Counted from the stretch's first letter, positions 15,567 through 24,927 are shown. The stretch: DNA of 64,000 nucleotides from Streptomyces narbonensis (GCF_014649015.1 NZ_BMSF01000005.1:124001-188000), one strand, 5' to 3'. Notes: generated by a model from the letters alone, not told the origin. Program-made: numbers and translations.

Positions 15567-16361
15567 CTACTGGCCGAAGATCCGCGAGGAGGGCCGAAAG
15601 ACGGTCCTCTCCTCCGGGTCGGCGATGTCGTCGATGTCCTCGAAGTAGTACGACGTCGACGTGCCGGCCACCACGTCGTGGATGAACCGGCTGCACGACA
15701 TCGCATGGGCCTCCCAGAGCGGTCCGCGTCCTTCGTTGAGGATCACCGTCCACTCCTCCGGCTCGACGCCGGGCCGGACCAGCCAGTACAGGACGTGGCC
15801 CGCGCCCTCCACGTACCCCCAGGGCACCAGCCGTACGTCGCCCCCGTCGAGTTCCGACGGCTTCGGCTCGCCGATGGCCCAGAGGCCGGCGAGGTCCTCG
15901 GCGCGCTCGGCGGCCTGGGCGACGAGGTCGTACATCGCGTCCGGGCAGTCCGGCTCCAGGAGCCAGAGCAGCCCCGCGAAGACCCCGCCGCCGTACGTCC
16001 GGACGAGCCGCTTGTAGTCGGCCGGCAGGGCGACGCCCAACGCCTCCTCGACGGCGGCCCATTCGACGTCCCGGCCGCCGTCGGGCGGTGGCGGGCAGAG
16101 CCGTTCCAGCGGTCGGGTGTGGCGCAGGCCGTGGGCGATCCGGATGTCACACGGCAGGGCGCTGAAGCGGGCCGGAGTCCTGGTGGCGTCCAGCACCACG
16201 GCCCGCATGCGGTCCCCTACCGCCGGGAGGGGCACGTCGGACCGCCAGGAAGGGTGTTTGGCCTGGTCGACGAAGCCTTCGAAACCGTCCGCGAGGACGG
16301 CGGCCCCGACAGGAGCCACGGCGGTGACGACCACGTCGTACTCGTGATGATCAGCAAGCAT
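15567..16361 (-). CDS. S1-like plus SMI1/KNR4 (SUKH) domain protein
   Basis: 264 residues from ATG 16361. Residues 1-80 look like a small S1-type barrel (YDVVVTAVAPVGAAVLADGFEGFVD, then VGDRMRAVVLDATRTPARFSAL). The rest is a SUKH fold: VEEALGVALPADYKRLVRTYGGGVFAGLLWLLEPD, with a conserved C-terminal half ending in Y-Y-F-E-D-I. SUKH proteins are often immunity proteins of contact-dependent or polymorphic toxins, but in actinobacteria many stand alone. No toxin is visible nearby. The fusion with an S1-like domain is noteworthy. Function unknown. Confidence 0.75.
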   Translation of the reverse strand: MLADHHEYDVVVTAVAPVGAAVLADGFEGFVDQAKHPSWRSDVPLPAVGDRMRAVVLDATRTPARFSALPCDIRIAHGLRHTRPLERLCPPPPDGGRDVEWAAVEEALGVALPADYKRLVRTYGGGVFAGLLWLLEPDCPDAMYDLVAQAAERAEDLAGLWAIGEPKPSELDGGDVRLVPWGYVEGAGHVLYWLVRPGVEPEEWTVILNEGRGPLWEAHAMSCSRFIHDVVAGTSTSYYFEDIDDIADPEERTVFRPSSRIFGQ

Positions 16362-16408
16362 GCGACCCACCCTGCACCATGCCGGCCCGAGGCTGTCACG
16401 GCGGGTGA

Positions 16409-16939
16409 CTACAGGGACGGCGAGCTGCCCACGATCTCCGGGTTGACGGTGTCGAAATAGACGTGGTCCGTCGTCGGTGAGAAATGGAACCGGCCGACGT
16501 AGAGCGAGCGGGTGATGTGCTTGTCGTAGCGGGCGCTCCCCATCCACCCGGCGCCCTCGGGCAGGAACTCGGCCAGTTCCTGCGGAGGGTGCGAGGGCTC
16601 GGAGGGCCCGAAGGCGTACTTCGGCTCGCCGACGACGGACCTGACCGCCCCGGCGGGCAGCCGTGCCACCCCGACGACACGGATCCGCGGATCCTGGTCC
16701 GGAATCCATTCGCGCCCGGAGTCGTTCGGGTCGTAGCCGAGCCAGTGGGGGTCGGACAGCCGGCCGATCGCGCGGAACCGGCGCTCCAGCGGCTCGACGT
16801 CGGTGTTCACTTCCCGGAGGTTCCGCTCGTCCCTGCCGCCGGCGGAGGCGCACCCGACCGCGCCGCTCCCGCCCAGGACGAACAGCCCGCCGAGCATCAG
16901 CCACCCACGACGACTCACCGAACCCGACGTCGTCCCCAT
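16409..16939 (-). CDS. Putative lipoprotein of unknown function
   Basis: 176 residues. The N-terminus MGTTSGSVSRRGWLMLGG carries twin arginines before a hydrophobic stretch and ends in the lipobox AVGC, so Tat- or Sec-exported lipoprotein modification is likely. The mature part (YDPNDSGREWIPDQDPRIRVVGVARLP, ARYDKHITRSLYVGRFHFS, VYFDTVNPEIVG) is soluble and not recognised. It is transcribed in the same direction as the SUKH gene, 47 bases upstream of it, and the two may be cotranscribed. Confidence 0.75.
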   Translation of the reverse strand: MGTTSGSVSRRGWLMLGGLFVLGGSGAVGCASAGGRDERNLREVNTDVEPLERRFRAIGRLSDPHWLGYDPNDSGREWIPDQDPRIRVVGVARLPAGAVRSVVGEPKYAFGPSEPSHPPQELAEFLPEGAGWMGSARYDKHITRSLYVGRFHFSPTTDHVYFDTVNPEIVGSSPSL

Positions 16940-17087
16940 GATTCCCGCCCCCGCCCCCGTGCCCGCTTCGAGGCTCCGATCGTAGGGCCTCCGCTGGTAG
17001 GGCGTCCGCCCGGTTGACAGCGCCCGTGCCCGGGCGTAGTCCGGAAGAGGGGACCCATCCGCCGCTTTCGCGGAGAGGAGTCCCATC

Positions 17088-17492
17088 ATGCTCGGCGACC
17101 TGATCGGCGAGGAACAAGGAGACACCACGGGAATCCGGGTGCTGTCCACCGACGGCGGTCACCCCGTACTGGAGGCGTCCTTCCAGGCGACCGGCACCCT
17201 CCTGGGCGTCGGGGTCAAGGATATGGGCACGTACGAGTCGGTCGTCCGGGCCGACGGCACCCTCTTCGGAGAAGGTCAGGGCGTCACGATGACCCAGGAG
17301 GGCGAGACGATCACCTGGCACGGCTCCGGCGTGGGCCGCTTCGACGACACCGGCGCGATCGACTGGCGCGGGGCCCTGTTCTTCGAGACCGCCTCCGCCA
17401 CGTTCGCGCGACTCACCGGCATCGCCGGCCTCTTCGAGTTCCGCGTGGAGGAGAGCGGGAAGGCCACCGCGAAGATCTACGAGTGGAAGTAG
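17088..17492 (+). CDS. Small beta-barrel protein (allene-oxide-cyclase-barrel-like)
   Basis: 134 residues, cytosolic. It begins MLGDLIGEEQGDTTGIRVL and has alternating beta-strand patterns (LEASFQATGTLLGVGV, GEGQGVTMTQEGETITWHGSGVGRF, GALFFETASATFARLTGIAG). This resembles the AOC-barrel-like or DUF3224-like families, found mostly in actinobacteria. GGAGAGG at 17073-17079 is the ribosome site. Monocistronic. Function unknown. Confidence 0.75.
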   Translation: MLGDLIGEEQGDTTGIRVLSTDGGHPVLEASFQATGTLLGVGVKDMGTYESVVRADGTLFGEGQGVTMTQEGETITWHGSGVGRFDDTGAIDWRGALFFETASATFARLTGIAGLFEFRVEESGKATAKIYEWK

Positions 17493-17568
17493 CCCGCCCG
17501 TATTCGCATCGCCCTCGTTCGCTACGCCCCTGTTCTCATCGCCCTCATCCGCATCGTCCTCGCGTGGG

Positions 17569-18390
17569 TCAGCGCGTACGGTCCGCCAGCAGCAGCGCGT
17601 TGAGCGCCTCGTAGTCGAAACCGCCTTCCAACGCGCCTGTCGTGCCCTGCGCCAGCAGCTCACGGGCGGCCCGCCGGACCAGCCCGTACGCCGCCTCGGC
17701 GATGGAGGACCCCGCGCTGACCCGGGCGGCGCCCGCGCCTGCGAGCGCGGAGACGGGCAGCGCGCCGGGTCCGGCGGCGAGGTTCACCGGCAGGGGCGAG
17801 CCGTCCACGAGCAGCCCGATCGTCGCCGCGTCCAGGGTGCTCAGGACGAAGATGCCGTCCGCACCGGCCGCCGCGTAGGCCCGGGCGCGGACGAGCGTCT
17901 CGTCCAGCCATGCCGCCGGGTCGCCGGAGGGCATCCGGTGCGTGTCGATGCGCGCGTTGACGAACAGCGGGACGCCCTCCTCGTCCGCCGCCCCGCGCGC
18001 GGCCGCGATCCGCTCGACCTGCTCGGCGACGGGCCGGAGGCTGTCCTCGAGGTTGATGCCCACCGCTCCGGCCGCCAGGACGCCCCGTACGGTGTCGGCC
18101 ACCCCCGCGGGGTCGGCCGCGTAGCCACGCTCGATGTCCGCGGTGACGGGGACGTCGACGGCCGCCGTGATCCGCGCGATCGCGCTCAGGGCCTCGTCAC
18201 GGCTCAGGTGGTCCCCGTCGCCGTGGCCCAGCGACCACGCGACCCCGGCGCTGGTCGTCGCGACCGCGGGCGCACCGACCTCCGCCACGACCCGGGCGGA
18301 CGCCGCATCCCAGGCGTTGGGCAGGACCAGGGGCTTGCCGGGGACGTGCAGCGAACGGAACAGCCGGGCCTTCTCCACGAGATTCGTCAT
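17569..18390 (-). CDS. Isocitrate lyase/PEP mutase superfamily protein
   Basis: 273 residues with the TIM-barrel features of the ICL/PEPM superfamily: LPNAWDAASARVVAEVGAPAVATTSAGV at the N-terminus, PVTADIERGYAADP, and GINLEDS (the metal-binding ED). The set is typical of carboxy-PEP mutase-like or oxaloacetate-decarboxylase-like enzymes of unknown substrate. There is no phosphonate biosynthesis gene nearby, so phosphonate metabolism should not be assumed. Convergent with the small barrel protein gene; divergent from the flavin monooxygenase. Confidence 0.85.
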   Translation of the reverse strand: MTNLVEKARLFRSLHVPGKPLVLPNAWDAASARVVAEVGAPAVATTSAGVAWSLGHGDGDHLSRDEALSAIARITAAVDVPVTADIERGYAADPAGVADTVRGVLAAGAVGINLEDSLRPVAEQVERIAAARGAADEEGVPLFVNARIDTHRMPSGDPAAWLDETLVRARAYAAAGADGIFVLSTLDAATIGLLVDGSPLPVNLAAGPGALPVSALAGAGAARVSAGSSIAEAAYGLVRRAARELLAQGTTGALEGGFDYEALNALLLADRTR

Positions 18391-18489
18391 GCGCGCATTG
18401 CATCACGGGCGCCCTGGAAACGATCACTGATTTCCCGGACGAACGGATGAGCGGCCCGGACACTCGGCTCGCCGGGCCCGCTTCGACGG

Positions 18490-20271
18490 GTGACGATGGA
18501 GACGGTGAAGCCGAGGCAGTACGGGACCGATCCGGGGGCCAGCCGCTGGGAGGCAGCCGTGGCGCGCACCCGCATGACCGATGTTCTCGTCGTGGGCGCC
18601 GGACCGGTGGGACTGAGCGCCGCAGCCGAACTCCGCCGCAGGCACGTGAGCTGCCGCCTGATCGACCGGCTCGCGGCACCGCTCCCGTACGCCAAGGCGG
18701 TCGGGATCCAGCCGCGCACCCTGGAGATCTGGGACCGCATGGGCCTGGCCCGCACCGTCCTGGAGGCGGCGGTCGAGATGCGCGGCCAGCTGGTCTACGT
18801 CGACGGCAGGGAGCGGGCGCGGATCGAGCTGGTGCTGCCGCCGGAGGTGCCGTACCGCTTCGCCGCGCTTCCGCAGTACGCGACCGAGCACCTCCTGGAG
18901 GAGTACGTCGCCGGCCTGGGCACGACCGTCGAACGCGGCACCGAACTGCTGTCCTTCACGCAGGACGAGGACGGGGTCACCGCCGTCCTCCGCACCGCCT
19001 CCGGAGCCGAGGAGGAGGCCCGGGTGGGGTACCTGATCGGCTGCGACGGCGCCCACAGCACCGTACGCAAGCAGCTGGGCCTCAGCTTCGAGGGCGGGGC
19101 CTTCCCGGAGGAGTACATGCTGGCCGACGTCGAGGCCGACTGGGACCTGCCGTACGGATACGGCATACGGTCCAGCCATCTCGCCGACGACGGTTCCACC
19201 GACGACCTGCTCGTCTGCATCCCGCTGCCGGGGGCGGGGCGCTACCGCATGTCCATGCTGGTCCCGCCCGAACTCTCCATGAGGGCCACGGGCCCGGACG
19301 GCACAGGCGGCGACGCCAGGGCGGCGAAGGGCGACCGTGTGGCACACGGTCTCGAAGCGGGCAGGGCCCCGGAACTGTCCCACATCCAGGCCGTCGTGGA
19401 CCGCCTCGCCCCCAGGCCGGCCACCGTCTCCCGCATGCGCTGGTCCTCCGTCTTCCGGATCAGCCACCGGATCGTCGACCGCTACGGCGACGGCCGGGCG
19501 TTCGTCGCCGGCGACGCCGCCCACATCCACCCGCCCACCGGCGCGCAGGGCATGAACACCGGCATCCAGGACGCCTGCAACCTGGCCTGGAAACTCGCCC
19601 TCGTCTGCCGCGCCGAGGCGGGCCCCGGCCTGCTCGCCAGCTACGACGCCGAGCGCCGCCCGGTCGGCGAGGAGGTCGTCGGCCGCACCGTGCGTCACGC
19701 CACCCACGGCATGGAGGCCGAGCCCGACGACCAGCGGACGGTGATGCTCCGCGAGGCCCAACTGCTCGTCAGCTACCGGGGCGGGCCCCTCGCCCGCAGC
19801 GCGGACGGACCGGCCGGAGTGCCGCAGTCCGGCGACCGGGCTCCGGACTGTGCCGGCCTGACGGCCCCCGTCGCCGCGTATCCGCTGCGCCTGCTCGACA
19901 TCCTCCGGGGCCGTACGGAACACGTCCTGCTCCTGTACGCGGCCGATCCCGCCCAACTGGCCGCGGCGGCGGTCGCCAGCGGCGTGGTGCGGTGGCCCGA
20001 CGGCGGCCCGCAGCCGGCACACCGCCCGCAGACCCTCGCCGTCCTCGCCCGGGAGGCGCCGCCGACGGGTTTGGACGGACTGGCCGCGGTCGCCGGATAC
20101 CACGACGCCGAAGGGGAGTTCGCCCGGCTCTACCGACCGGACGGCCCGACCGGCTTCGTCGTCCGCCCGGACGGGCAGCTGGGCACCCGCTTCCCGCTCG
20201 CCGTCGCCGCGGCGGCCCTGCGCGACTACGTCGCGTCCCTGTCCACGCCCGCCACCACACCGCGCCTCTAG
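18490..20271 (+). CDS. FAD-dependent aromatic monooxygenase (PheA/TfdB type)
   Basis: 593 residues from GTG 18490; ATG 18574 (MTDVLVVGAG) is an equally plausible start since the dinucleotide motif follows at once. Class A flavoprotein hydroxylase: GxGxxG in VVGAGPVGLSAAAELRRR, the central DG motif in YLIGCDGAHSTVRKQLG, and the GD motif in FVAGDAAHIHPPTGAQGMNTG. The C-terminal ~140 residues form the thioredoxin-like domain seen in phenol hydroxylases. It would hydroxylate an aromatic substrate with NAD(P)H and O2. Related enzymes act on rifampicin or polyketides; nothing nearby fixes the substrate. Confidence 0.85.
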   Translation: MTMETVKPRQYGTDPGASRWEAAVARTRMTDVLVVGAGPVGLSAAAELRRRHVSCRLIDRLAAPLPYAKAVGIQPRTLEIWDRMGLARTVLEAAVEMRGQLVYVDGRERARIELVLPPEVPYRFAALPQYATEHLLEEYVAGLGTTVERGTELLSFTQDEDGVTAVLRTASGAEEEARVGYLIGCDGAHSTVRKQLGLSFEGGAFPEEYMLADVEADWDLPYGYGIRSSHLADDGSTDDLLVCIPLPGAGRYRMSMLVPPELSMRATGPDGTGGDARAAKGDRVAHGLEAGRAPELSHIQAVVDRLAPRPATVSRMRWSSVFRISHRIVDRYGDGRAFVAGDAAHIHPPTGAQGMNTGIQDACNLAWKLALVCRAEAGPGLLASYDAERRPVGEEVVGRTVRHATHGMEAEPDDQRTVMLREAQLLVSYRGGPLARSADGPAGVPQSGDRAPDCAGLTAPVAAYPLRLLDILRGRTEHVLLLYAADPAQLAAAAVASGVVRWPDGGPQPAHRPQTLAVLAREAPPTGLDGLAAVAGYHDAEGEFARLYRPDGPTGFVVRPDGQLGTRFPLAVAAAALRDYVASLSTPATTPRL

Positions 20272-20326
20272 GGCGATCGGCTCGCGGCGTGTGCCGCCGA
20301 CCTCGGACGCCGGACTTCCCGGGCTG

Positions 20327-21739
20327 TCAGTCGCCCGCCGCACCCGGCGTCGTCCGAGCCGCGGGTGCCCTCCGACCCCTGCGGCGCGAGCGCGGACGCC
20401 CCGGGGCCGGGCCCGTGGACAGCTGGAACGTGACCGCCACGCGGGCACCGCCCATGGAGCCGCGCGTGATGCGGACGGAGCCCCGGGCGGCGAGGGCCGC
20501 GCGACGGGCGATGTCGAGCCCGAGGCCGGTGGAGCCCGTACTCCCGCCGCGGGCGAGGGCACCGTCCGGGTCGGCGATGCCGGGACCGGCGTCGTGAACG
20601 GTCAGTTCCACGGTGTGGGCGGTGCGGCACACGGAGACCTCCAGGGCGGTGCCCCGGGAGGTGTACCGGAAGACGTTGCCCACGAGCGCGTCCACGACGG
20701 CGGTGATGTCCGCTTCGGGGAGGCAGACGGGGGTGGTCTCGTCAGTGATCTGCAGCGTGCAGGGACGGTCCTGCTGACCCGCGAGCACGGCCCAGAAGGC
20801 CGCGCGCCGACGGACGACGTCGGCGACCTCGCAGCGGTCCCCGCCCTCCCGCGGCCCGTCGGGCGATTCCTCACCCCGCAGTGCCCGGCCCATCGGGCCG
20901 ACGGCGAGCGGCGTGCGAGCCTCGGCGATGATCGCGTTGAGCTCCCGTTCCAGTTCGGCGACGGCCGTCTGGATGCGTCCGGTGTCGGCGCTCGGCGCGA
21001 TCCGCTCGACCGCCAGGTGCAGGGCGGTCAGGGGGGTGCGGAGCCGGTGGGACAGGTCCGCGACCAGTTCCCGTTCGACGGCGAGCAGGTCCGTCATGCG
21101 GTCGGCCATGGTGTTGAAGGCCGTGCCCGCCTCCTTCAGTTCCGGCGGCCCCTTCGGCTGGACGCGGGTGTCGAGGTTGCCCGTGCCGAGCCGGCGTGAC
21201 GCCTCGGCCAGCCGCTTCGCCGCCGTGACGACGGCGGAGCCGAGGCGGTCGGCGACCAGGACGGAGCCGCCGAGCAGGACGACCGCCAGACCGGCCATGA
21301 CGCTCCACGACAGGACGACACCGCGGGTCAGGTCGTCGTCGGGCACGAAGTTCTCCACCAGCGCGACCCGGTCCTGGGGGAGGATCACCGGTTGCAGGTA
21401 GATCCAGCCGCCGGGCACGTCCTGGGAGATGGACTCGCGTTCCTCCTCGGCCCGGCCCAGCAGATCCGGCGGAGCGTGCCCCGCGCCGCCGACCGTGCTG
21501 TGGTCCGGTAGATGGATGACCATGTGCTCGGCCGCGCGCAGCCCCGCCCCCGCCTCGCGCAGCTCGGCCGCGTCCGTGGTGAGGGCCAGTATCGGCGCCA
21601 TCGCCGCCGCGCTCTGCTCGGCCGCCGTGACGCTCTGCTCGCGGGCGAGCGACATCACAAGCAGCCCCAGCGGGATCAGGAACGACAGCGCCACCATGGA
21701 GGTGACGGCCAGGGCCACCCCCGCCAGGGAGCGCCTCAC
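20327..21739 (-). CDS. Two-component sensor histidine kinase
   Basis: 470 residues from GTG 21739 (VRRSLAGVALAV). An upstream in-frame TTG at 21802 adds 21 basic residues. Two membrane helices flank a ~125-residue extracytoplasmic sensor without cysteines. A HAMP-like segment follows, then the DHp helix with H231 in VADLSHRLRTPLTALHLA, and an HATPase domain (NVFRY, DAGPGI, GSTGLGLDIARRAA). The C-terminus is Arg/Pro-rich. No regulator gene is adjacent; the nearest is the OmpR-type regulator about 5 kb upstream on the same strand, beyond the thiol-redox genes. This kinase is probably the last gene of that redox transcription unit. Confidence 0.88.
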   Translation of the reverse strand: MRRSLAGVALAVTSMVALSFLIPLGLLVMSLAREQSVTAAEQSAAAMAPILALTTDAAELREAGAGLRAAEHMVIHLPDHSTVGGAGHAPPDLLGRAEEERESISQDVPGGWIYLQPVILPQDRVALVENFVPDDDLTRGVVLSWSVMAGLAVVLLGGSVLVADRLGSAVVTAAKRLAEASRRLGTGNLDTRVQPKGPPELKEAGTAFNTMADRMTDLLAVERELVADLSHRLRTPLTALHLAVERIAPSADTGRIQTAVAELERELNAIIAEARTPLAVGPMGRALRGEESPDGPREGGDRCEVADVVRRRAAFWAVLAGQQDRPCTLQITDETTPVCLPEADITAVVDALVGNVFRYTSRGTALEVSVCRTAHTVELTVHDAGPGIADPDGALARGGSTGSTGLGLDIARRAALAARGSVRITRGSMGGARVAVTFQLSTGPAPGRPRSRRRGRRAPAARTTPGAAGD

Positions 21740-21943
21740 CGTGGGCCCCCGGGCTCGGCGCGGTGTCTTCGGGGCCCTCGGTTCACGGGTGCAGCGCTCC
21801 AACGGGTAGCCGTGCGCCCAGCGCCACGGTCGGGGGATTCGGGTCCGGGGTCCGGGCGACGGGCCGCCGGAGGGTCTCCCGTACGACGTCCTCCGGGAGT
21901 GGCGTATGCCGTCACCGGCCCCGTGATCCGGGACGACGGGCCG

Positions 21944-22534
21944 TCAGGAGGTGCCGAACGACAGGCCGTCCTCGCCGGTGCGCAGGGACACCGCCCGGTC
22001 GGCCACCGGGATCGTACACCCCTCGGTCGAACTGCAGCTCGCATAGCCGATCAGCACCTTCGCCTCGCCCGGGGCGGTCGCCCGGATCGGCAGCGTCACC
22101 GTGACGGGGCCGTCGGGATAGACCGGCACGGCGGCGCGCACGCCCGGCACCGTGATGCTCTTGACCGGCTTGTCCACCGTCATCTCACCGGCGGTGGCGA
22201 CCGAACCGACGGGACGGACCTCGGTCGGCCGCCCCACACCTTCGATGCCCTCGGGGGGGAGCGCGGTGCTGTAGAGGTGGAAGCCGGCTTCGTCGGGCGT
22301 GAACGTGGCGACCAGGGTTCCCGCGTCGGACTTCCAGTCGGCCACGCTCAGCCGGACGGTGACGCCGTTCTCGTTGAACTCCGTCACGGGGGCGGCGTGC
22401 GACGGCGCGGACTCCTGACCGCAGCCGGTCAGCGAGGCGGCGGCCAGCAGTGCGGCCGCGGCCCAGGCGCGGCGCGTGCGCGCGGCGCGGGGCAGGCGGG
22501 GGGCCGGGCTGGGGGAGGTCATGGGGTGTCTCAT
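21944..22534 (-). CDS. Lipoprotein with DsbD N-terminal (alpha)-like domain
   Basis: 196 residues with lipobox SLTGC before GQESAPS, exported and membrane-anchored. The mature part is a beta-sandwich ending in KVLIGYASCSSTEGCTIPVADRAVSL. Its two cysteines and position match the periplasmic alpha domain of DsbD, which passes electrons from the membrane domain to target proteins. CcdA, a TlpA-like protein and a thioredoxin lie upstream on the same strand, so the unit looks like a DsbD split into separate parts. The 185-base gap to ccdA contains a short direct repeat (TACTCGGGTRCCGGC at 22677 and 22703). Confidence 0.78.
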   Translation of the reverse strand: MRHPMTSPSPAPRLPRAARTRRAWAAAALLAAASLTGCGQESAPSHAAPVTEFNENGVTVRLSVADWKSDAGTLVATFTPDEAGFHLYSTALPPEGIEGVGRPTEVRPVGSVATAGEMTVDKPVKSITVPGVRAAVPVYPDGPVTVTLPIRATAPGEAKVLIGYASCSSTEGCTIPVADRAVSLRTGEDGLSFGTS

Positions 22535-22719
22535 GTCGTCTTTCCGGGTCTTTCTCGTGTTTCGGGGGAGTGGGCCGCGCATGCGGGGGCGCGACCGGGC
22601 CTCTTGGTTACGGGGGAGAGGGGAGCCGCCCGGCGCGCGCAGGGGGAGTCGGGCCCTTCCGGGCGCCTGGCGGTGGTACTCGGGTGCCGGCTCTGGCGCT
22701 GCTACTCGGGTACCGGCGC

Positions 22720-23502
22720 TCACAGGGCCGCGGTCGTGCCCTGCAGCCGTACTTGCAACGCGTACACCAGGTCGGTCCACAGGCCGGTGACCAGCAGGAC
22801 GCCGACGAGGACCAGAAGTGCGCCGCCGGCCCGCATGACGGTCCCATGGTGGTTCCTGACCCATCGGAAGGCGCGCAGGGCCCGCTGGAAGGCGAGTGCG
22901 GTGAGGAGGAAGGGCGTGCCCAGCCCCACGCAGTAGCAGACCATGAGGAGGGCGCCGCGTCCGGCGCTGGCCTCGTTCCAGGCCAGGGCCTGCACGGCGG
23001 CCAGGGTCGGCCCGATGCAAGGGGTCCAGCCCACGCCGAAGACGACGCCCAGGAGGGGCGCGCCGGCCAGGCCGAAAACGGGCCGGCGGCTGATGCGCAG
23101 CTCGCGCTGGGTGAAGCCGGGGAGCCAGCCCGCGAACGCGAGGCCCATGACGATGGTGAACAGGCCGAGGACCAGCGTGATGCCGTCCTGGTAGGCGAGC
23201 AGATTGCGCCCGACGAAGCCGAACAGGGCGCCCCCGGACACCAGGACCGCGCTGAAGCCCAGGACGAACAGCGCCGCTCCGGCGACCATCCGCCCGCGCC
23301 GCCCGCCGTCCGCCTCGGCGAGGTCGGACACCGACAGGCTGGTGACGTAGCTCAGGTAGCCCGGCACGAGTGGCAGGACGCACGGGGAGAGGAAGGACAC
23401 CAGGCCCGCGGCCGCGGCCACCGGCACGGCGAGGAGCAGGGTGCCCGACACCGCGCCGGCGGCCGGCCCGGCGGCGAGCGCCGCCCACGCGGGACCGGTC
23501 AT
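22720..23502 (-). CDS. ccdA: CcdA/DsbD-type membrane thiol-disulfide transporter
   Basis: 260 residues, six predicted membrane helices. The hallmark cysteine motifs are present: [12 protein letters not shown] in helix 1 and [12 protein letters not shown] in helix 4. CcdA carries reducing equivalents from cytoplasmic thioredoxin across the membrane to extracytoplasmic partners, for cytochrome c maturation or disulfide repair. The start codon at 23502 overlaps the tlpA-like stop (ATGA), so translation is coupled. The partners here are probably the TlpA-like lipoprotein, the DsbD-alpha-like lipoprotein and the anchored thioredoxin. Confidence 0.9.
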   Translation of the reverse strand: MTGPAWAALAAGPAAGAVSGTLLLAVPVAAAAGLVSFLSPCVLPLVPGYLSYVTSLSVSDLAEADGGRRGRMVAGAALFVLGFSAVLVSGGALFGFVGRNLLAYQDGITLVLGLFTIVMGLAFAGWLPGFTQRELRISRRPVFGLAGAPLLGVVFGVGWTPCIGPTLAAVQALAWNEASAGRGALLMVCYCVGLGTPFLLTALAFQRALRAFRWVRNHHGTVMRAGGALLVLVGVLLVTGLWTDLVYALQVRLQGTTAAL

Positions 23503-24091
23503 GCGTCCTCCCCGGCGACCCGGTCCACGAGGGGCTCCAGCCGCGCGCGGGTGACCGGACCGGAGACGGCGACGGCGATCCGGCCCTGCCGGTCGATGAC
23601 CAGCGGGAAGGGATGGCCTGCGGGTTGAGCAGCGCGGGCGGGAAGGCAAGGAGCAGCTTTCCGTCGGGATCGTGGATGCTCGGGTACCGCAGACCGTAGG
23701 TCCTCTCGAACTCCCGGGCCGGCCCGGGAGAACGGTCGCGGACGTTGACGCCGAGGAGCTCCACGCCGCGCGGCGCCGCCGCACCGCGCAGCGCCTCCAG
23801 GTCGGCGGCCTCGGCGCGACAGGGGGCGCACCAGGAGCCCCACACGTTCAGGACGACGACCTTGCCACGGTACGAGCGCAGCGTCAGGTCCCGGCCCGTG
23901 AGGTCCAGGCCGGAGGTGTCGGGCGCGGAAGGGCGTTCGGCGACCGGCAGCACCACAGCGGTCTCGACGGTGCCCGCTCCCGGCGCGCCGCCGTCCGCCC
24001 CCGCTACGGCTCCGCCGCCGCAGCCGGTGGCCGCGAGGGCGAGGAGGAGCAGGGCGACCGACGCGCCGCGTCTGAGGCCGCGGGCCGTCAT
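23499..24091 (-). pseudogene. TlpA/ResA-like thioredoxin lipoprotein, frameshifted
   Basis: From ATG 24091 the first frame gives a lipoprotein signal (LALAATGC), then [21 protein letters not shown] with the WCAPC redox site, and reads well to LLNPQAIP. There it loses the family pattern. A different frame then gives [20 protein letters not shown] and stops at 23499 with the ATGA overlap to ccdA. One base added in the CCC run at 23610-23612 rejoins both halves into a 197-residue protein of normal TlpA size. Either the gene is freshly broken or the sequence has a one-base error; I cannot tell which. The protein would be the extracytoplasmic thiol-disulfide oxidoreductase reduced by CcdA. Confidence 0.8.
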
Positions 24092-24927
24092 CAGGCCCAC
24101 TTCCGCAGGAACGCGCCGAGGCCCGTCTCGGTCAGCTCGGGGTTGCCGGTCGAGTGCGTCTCGGTCACCACCTTGCCGCTGCCGTCGAGGACGACGAGGA
24201 CGGGCATCTTGTACGCGCCCTCGCCGGTGCAGTAGTCGCGCAGGAGGTCGAAGGCCGAGGAGTCCTGGCTGCCGATGTCGACCTTGACCACGTGGTACGA
24301 GGCGTCCAGCAGCGCCCCCACGCCGCTCGTGGCGAACACCCGGTCGGCGGCCTTGCAGTTGCCGCACCAGTTGGCGCCGAAGTCGATCAGCACCTTCTTG
24401 CCGTCGGCCTTGGCGGCGGCGACCGCGGCCTCGACGGCCCCACGGGCGTCCGCACCGGTCGGGTAGCCGCTGGTGAAGCCCGAGGAGCCGGAGACGGGAG
24501 TGGTCTTCTCCGCGGCGGGCTTCGTCGGGGCGGGAGCGCTCTTCTTTACGGCGGGCTGGGTCGGGGCGGGAGCGGCGGTCGTCCTGGTGGGGCGAGGGGC
24601 GGCTGCTTTGGTCATCGCCGCGGGACGCTTGGCCACGGGCGAGGAGGCGGAAGGGCTCGGCCGGGTCGTCGGCGGGACCGACGTCGCGGCTGCGGTGGGG
24701 GAGGCGGACGCCGTCGCCGCCTCCATGGGTGCCGGGGCGCTCGTGCCCTGGTCGGCGGGCGCGTCGGGGGCCGCCGCCACGGACACGTTCTCCGCCGCGT
24801 CGTTCTTCGAGCCGCCCACTCCCCAGGCCGTGGCGACGGCGGCGGAGGCGACCGTGAGGGTGACTGCCGAGAAGCGGACGAGGCCCTGGATGCCGGCGGT
24901 GCGTTGTTTGCGCCGGTGTGCGGCCAT
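24091..24927 (-). CDS. Membrane-anchored extracytoplasmic thioredoxin-like protein
   Basis: 278 residues. One N-terminal membrane helix (LVRFSAVTLTVASAAVATAWGVG) is followed by ~110 residues of Ala/Pro/Thr/Ser/Lys low complexity, a probable wall-spanning stalk. The thioredoxin fold follows (VLIDFGANWCGNCKAADRVF, later YKMPVLVVLDGSGKVV) with active site WCGNC, like DsbD-gamma or thioredoxin-7 domains. AAGGGG precedes the start. It is the first gene of the redox unit; its stop overlaps the tlpA-like start (TGATG). A promoter with hexamer repeats lies 130-200 bases upstream. Confidence 0.87.
   Translation of the reverse strand: MAAHRRKQRTAGIQGLVRFSAVTLTVASAAVATAWGVGGSKNDAAENVSVAAAPDAPADQGTSAPAPMEAATASASPTAAATSVPPTTRPSPSASSPVAKRPAAMTKAAAPRPTRTTAAPAPTQPAVKKSAPAPTKPAAEKTTPVSGSSGFTSGYPTGADARGAVEAAVAAAKADGKKVLIDFGANWCGNCKAADRVFATSGVGALLDASYHVVKVDIGSQDSSAFDLLRDYCTGEGAYKMPVLVVLDGSGKVVTETHSTGNPELTETGLGAFLRKWA

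Noticed and set aside
14961..16361. A toxin-immunity locus built from the hypothetical protein and the SUKH protein.
   Set aside because: The genes are convergent, no toxin or secretion domain is seen, and solitary SUKH proteins are common.
17569..18390. Phosphonate biosynthesis (PEP mutase).
   Set aside because: No phosphonopyruvate decarboxylase or other phosphonate gene is present; the protein is only a superfamily member.
18447..20597. A long Arg/Pro-rich open frame overlapping the flavin monooxygenase.
   Set aside because: It is an out-of-frame shadow of the monooxygenase, which carries all flavin motifs.
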